Origin: Chrysogorgia sp. JL179-B06
Lineage: Eukaryota; Cnidaria; Anthozoa; Scleralcyonacea; Chrysogorgiidae
Length of the DNA: 64,000 nucleotides
Reading direction: 5' to 3'
Assembly: GCA_035772405.1 (NCBI GenBank)
Contig: JAYKKM010000303.1
Span: 2,578,501-2,642,500 of the forward strand
Of this stretch, positions 11,104 to 64,000 are shown one piece after another. The position numbers and the translations under genes are program-made. Under the pieces are notes generated by a model. That model was not told the origin of the DNA, made no database searches, and was given only the letters and a program-made list of their open reading frames with translations. Positions within the stretch are counted from its first letter, which is position 1, and every line of letters starts with the position of its first letter.

Positions 11104-11477
11104 AACATTTCTGTTTTTGTCTGCATGTCTTTATTTTTGGATTAGCTACGGTTAGGTTTAGGATTGGAATTAGGATTTAAAGTCTGCGCAAGAAGAAAAT
11201 TTTCGTCAGGGTGAAACTATAGCTACGTCTGTATAAATATGTTTGTATGTATTGCCGTCAGGATGTTGGATGCATTAAATAAAATCATTTTCTTATTTAC
11301 AATTGTGATTTCATCTAACATGATGAAAATATATCTTTCTTGACCAAATTAAATTCAACGGAATTTCCCAAAATAGCAAAGCGGATTATTGAATTTGCAT
11401 ATTCAACATTTTTAGGCGTGGCGGCGCGCGATGTCCTGGGTTCGATAGCGAAGCTCCCTCACACATTATTGACAGTT
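11104..11477 (+). promoter_or_regulatory. Presumed 5' flank of the integrin gene
   Basis: Region between the last upstream repeat and the start codon. No TATA box or Inr can be called with confidence. A GC-rich island with GGCGTGGCGGCGCGCG lies at about 11415-11430. The short upstream frame at 11431-11448 suggests the 5' leader covers at least this part. Confidence 0.3.
11431..11448 (+). promoter_or_regulatory. Short upstream frame before the integrin start
   Basis: ATGTCCTGGGTTCGATAG is a five-codon frame ending 29 nt before ATG 11478. If the leader extends this far it could lower initiation at the main start. Transcription start is unknown. Confidence 0.25.
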
Positions 11478-61234
<49,757 letters not shown>

Positions 61235-61562
61235 GTGTGTGGAAACAGCTACTCAATACATTTATCTTGCTCAAGAAATTGCTTGAGGTTGAGAATCGCA
61301 AACGTTCCGTGCAAGATATTTTTTAAAAACAACGCACGTTTTTTTTAATATCGTTTTAGAGCGATATTAATTATTTAATATTAAGAGAGTGCATATTTCT
61401 TATATGACTGTGACGTAGTTTGACCTAATAAAGCTATGAGTATTGTGTAATCTGAGAACGGACTACACACTACATTCCGTCTTTCACTGTTCTATATCAG
61501 TTTTATCTGTTTGGAAGAGACCAAATCTGCTTTACAAATGGTCGATACAAACTACCCGTTAA

Positions 61563-62107
61563 AGTGGTACTACGATCAAATTTTTACCTGTCGATATTTT
61601 TGCGTTTTTTATAAAGCAGAGCTTCTAAATATTACTCGGTCGAAACCGTTTTGCCTTTCGACGATGGCAAGTATTATTTTTCTGACTCCGAATCTGGAGT
61701 TGTTATGTCCGCCATTAATCGTTCATGTTCCTGACCAGCGTAACGAAGTGACGTCAGATTCTCAACGCGAAGACTCCACGTGGCTAATTCTTCAAGTAAA
61801 TCAAGGTCGTTTTTTCAAATTATTCGTCTGAAAGGCTGAACATTTCATCTACTTCTTGAAGAAAACAAGAAAACAAGTAACCTCGACTGAAATTCAGGCG
61901 TAGCACCTTTTGAAATTGCGGGCTCACTTGGAACACGTTTTTAGTAATGGTGACCTAAATAATAGTGATTTCAGAGCTCAAAATACTTACTTCAAAATAC
62001 CATTTTGTAGTTTTTTTTTACATCGATGATCACTTTCGACCCTGAAATACTATTCTATGCTAAAGAAAATATAAAAGACGGGGGTGAAGTTTCATCGTAG
62101 TGCCACT
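61563..62107. mobile_element. TTAA element, 545 bp
   Basis: Ends AGTGGTACTACGATCAAA and AGTGGCACTACGATGAAA (inverted); TTAA at 61559-61562 and 62108-62111. An open frame of about 100 codons inside is not recognised. Confidence 0.8.
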
Positions 62108-62329
62108 TTAAAATAATTGATGACATTGAAGAACAAATCTAACGAGAATGGAAATAATGGTAACAAACTGTCGATTTGGCGTTCACTTCCCAGCAAGAGT
62201 CGTATAATAAATATCTTATTTGATGGTTTGGCAGATACTACTGGTAGGCATTTTACTTGTTTCTCGCATTTTAAAATTGAAACTAGTAAAATACTTGTCA
62301 GTACTATATGCCAAGACTGCGAGGTCCAT

Positions 62330-62415
62330 ATAGAGAAATATTTCCCGAGGTCTCGACGTTTTTGAAACCGAGGGAAATATTTCTTTATACCGACCGACTA
62401 AAATGGTAAATTATT
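62330..62415. repeat. Palindrome related to 27086-27232
   Basis: AAATATTTCCCGAGGTCTC pairs with GAGGGAAATATTTCTTTAT; flank GACCGACTAAAATGGTAAAT resembles GACCGACCAAAACGGTAAAT at 27207. Confidence 0.7.
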
Positions 62416-62460
62416 TATTTATTTATTTTCCTCCAAGCGCATAATTCACCCACTCCCCGG

Positions 62461-62500
62461 GCGATCAGAAGGTTGTAGGTTCGATTCCTAGCGAATAAAA
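62461..62500 (+). repeat. B-box-like SINE fragment
   Basis: GGTTGTAGGTTCGATTCCTA matches a tRNA T arm; no A box nearby. Confidence 0.4.
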
Positions 62501-62587
62501 ATACAAACAGAGACGTCACTGTGAAGCTACTCAGCTATTGATCAAATAAGGAAGTCACTTGCGTGAAAAAGAAGCATGTTTATTTCC

Positions 62588-62761
62588 ACTGGCGTAGCTA
62601 GGGTTTCACGGGCCCCGGTTCAAGAGTGAGGGCTTTTGTAGTCGCGTGTCCAGAAATTTGGGACAGTCAACGGAATAATCCGTTTGCTCAGATTTTGCTT
62701 GCTTGGGGCCCCTGGACTTTCGGGGGCCCTGGTTCACTGAACCGCCTATTGCTACGCTACT
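62588..62761. mobile_element. Short hAT-like MITE
   Basis: Ends ACTGGCGTAGCTAGGG and CTATTGCTACGCTACTG (inverted, imperfect), as in hAT-type CAGTGGCGTAGC termini. Confidence 0.5.
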
Positions 62762-63403
62762 GTTTATTTCAAACAAGACAAAGCGAAAAAAGTTCGTTAA
62801 CAAGTCAATAAAGTCATATTGTTGGCATCTAACGTAATTGTTGTACAAAAACAACGACAAATTATTTACAAAATGCTCGGATATTACAACAAAAGGAAAA
62901 AGAGATGCAATTCAGTCCGTACGTACGGTTCGTACGCTCTCATACGGACCGCTCGTTAGCCAATCAGAAAACGGGATTTGGTAGGATACGGACCGTAAAA
63001 AAATAAACCTGTATAGTTATAGTACGATTACCATATATGGAACAGCTAACCTTATATGGAATGAACAGAAGGTATACTTAAGAGCCTGGAATTGCGTGTA
63101 AATAAAACAGATAATAATACCCAACCTGCAGCTTTTTCCTCTCTAATCATCTCGGAACAAACATCTATATTGTAAAACTCTGTTGTCTGTTAAAGAGTGA
63201 GTGTCAGGGTAATGCGTTGCGCACTTGTGTTTTTCTCGCCGGCCATTTTGTGGGACGCTTAATTCAAATCGTGATCCGAATCCGTCGATATCTTTGCAAT
63301 CCTTTCATTAATTGTGTTAGTTTGTCCATTTCCAAAGTGAAAATATACTAGAGTAGACTGAATACTTTTATTGCTATTTGTTGTAAACTTCTGCATTGAT
63401 CTA

Positions 63404-63650
63404 CAAGGTGTATAAAAAAACGAGACCTTTAGAAATTAACCTATTGTTGTTAAGCACAAGATTTTATGCTCCTGGGAATCTAAAATAGCTTCTAATCGTA
63501 TGAAGGAGCATAACTGCATAACAAATTGTCAAAGTACTAATTAGTCATATCATCAGTTCGAATAAAAATGGTTCAACTGACCACAGAGCAACGAGATTTT
63601 ACTGTTTTACATTATACCGAGACTCAATGTACTTTGTCACTCACTCTTTA
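63404..63650. mobile_element. CAGGGTGTATAAAA foldback, truncated
   Basis: Left arm and part of the right arm of the element at 52870-53313, ending at ACCGAGACTCAATGTACTTT. Confidence 0.8.
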
Positions 63651-63806
63651 ACCTCAACACGTACTGGAGGGTATAACAACAATATGTAAACATTCGTTAG
63701 CAATGCCACGATTTCCGATCGAGTTCGCTAAAAATGAATTTGCCTTTTATGCTTATTATTTTGGTTAATGTGAATGTGGGAGAGCTGGGAGTAGACAGAC
63801 GATACA

Positions 63807-63946
63807 TGGACGACATAGTCAAGCTCATATCCTCAGAAGATGTTTCTGAGTCCTGGACAGGAATCGAACCTGTAACCTTTTCGATTCCGTCTGGGACTCA
63901 AAAACATCTTCTGAGAATTTGAGCTTGACTATATCGTCCATGTAAC
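63807..63946. mobile_element. Foldback with tRNA-like B box at its centre
   Basis: TACATGGACGACATAGTCAA pairs with TTGACTATATCGTCCATGTA; the centre holds, on the minus strand, CAGGTTCGATTCCTGTCC, a B-box/T-arm sequence. Confidence 0.7.
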
Positions 63947-64000
63947 GTTGGTTAGCGTTTTGTTGAATCTGAGTGAAGTACCAACGATGTACGCCACTGT

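Noticed and set aside
61511..61831. Further integrin exon after exon 22
   Set aside because: The open frame there lies in a TTAA-flanked element and shows no calf motif.
62606..62860. 84-codon minus-strand frame
   Set aside because: Overlaps the hAT-like MITE at 62588-62761; no domain.

Overview
The window looks like nuclear DNA of an early-branching animal, most likely a cnidarian. That is an inference from three things: a single intron-rich animal gene with GT-AG introns, the mix of repeats (L2-type LINEs, BEL/Pao, RecQ-helicase elements, tRNA-derived SINEs, many foldback MITEs), and degenerate TTAGGG-like tracts. A sponge or another invertebrate is not excluded. Nothing prokaryotic is present.

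The one host gene I can support is an integrin alpha chain on the + strand. It starts at 11478 and runs off the right end of the window. I find 22 coding exons between 11478 and 61234, several only 40 to 60 nt long. They encode in order a signal peptide, a seven-bladed FG-GAP beta-propeller with no inserted I domain, the thigh domain, the Cys-rich genu loop and the first part of calf-1. The rest of calf, the membrane helix and the cytoplasmic tail are not in the window. Reading phase is continuous at every junction except exon 9 to exon 10, where a very small exon is probably missing. The domain order indicates a surface adhesion receptor that pairs with a beta subunit.

Positions 1 to 11100 lie upstream of the gene and are repeats. 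An L2-type LINE (minus strand) is split by a 7.5 kb Mutator-like composite at 1720-9250. The composite has TIRs of about 190 bp and a 9-bp target duplication. Its left TIR is split by a decayed RecQ-helicase transposon (1786-5456), whose zinc-finger reading frame is in turn split at a TTAA by a 331-bp MITE. The composite interior holds a BEL/Pao RNase H and integrase relic.

The introns, up to 5.5 kb long, are filled with tandem and foldback repeats: a 19-bp minisatellite (12.4-12.9 kb), a 21-bp minisatellite (17.6-19.3 kb), long (AT)n tracts (20.5-22.9 and 58.6-58.8 kb), a 32/33-bp satellite of about 100 units (36.3-39.5 kb), at least five Mutator-like non-autonomous elements with visible 9-bp duplications, seven or more TTAA-flanked foldbacks, LINE and SINE fragments, a 5S-rRNA-like fragment and a hammerhead-like motif in a repeat.

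I did not find a new gene system. The strongest results are the integrin gene model, the nested composite transposon, the set of elements sharing 9-bp target duplications, and the satellite whose edge shares sequence with a transposon terminus. Foldback ends are precise only where a target duplication is quoted.
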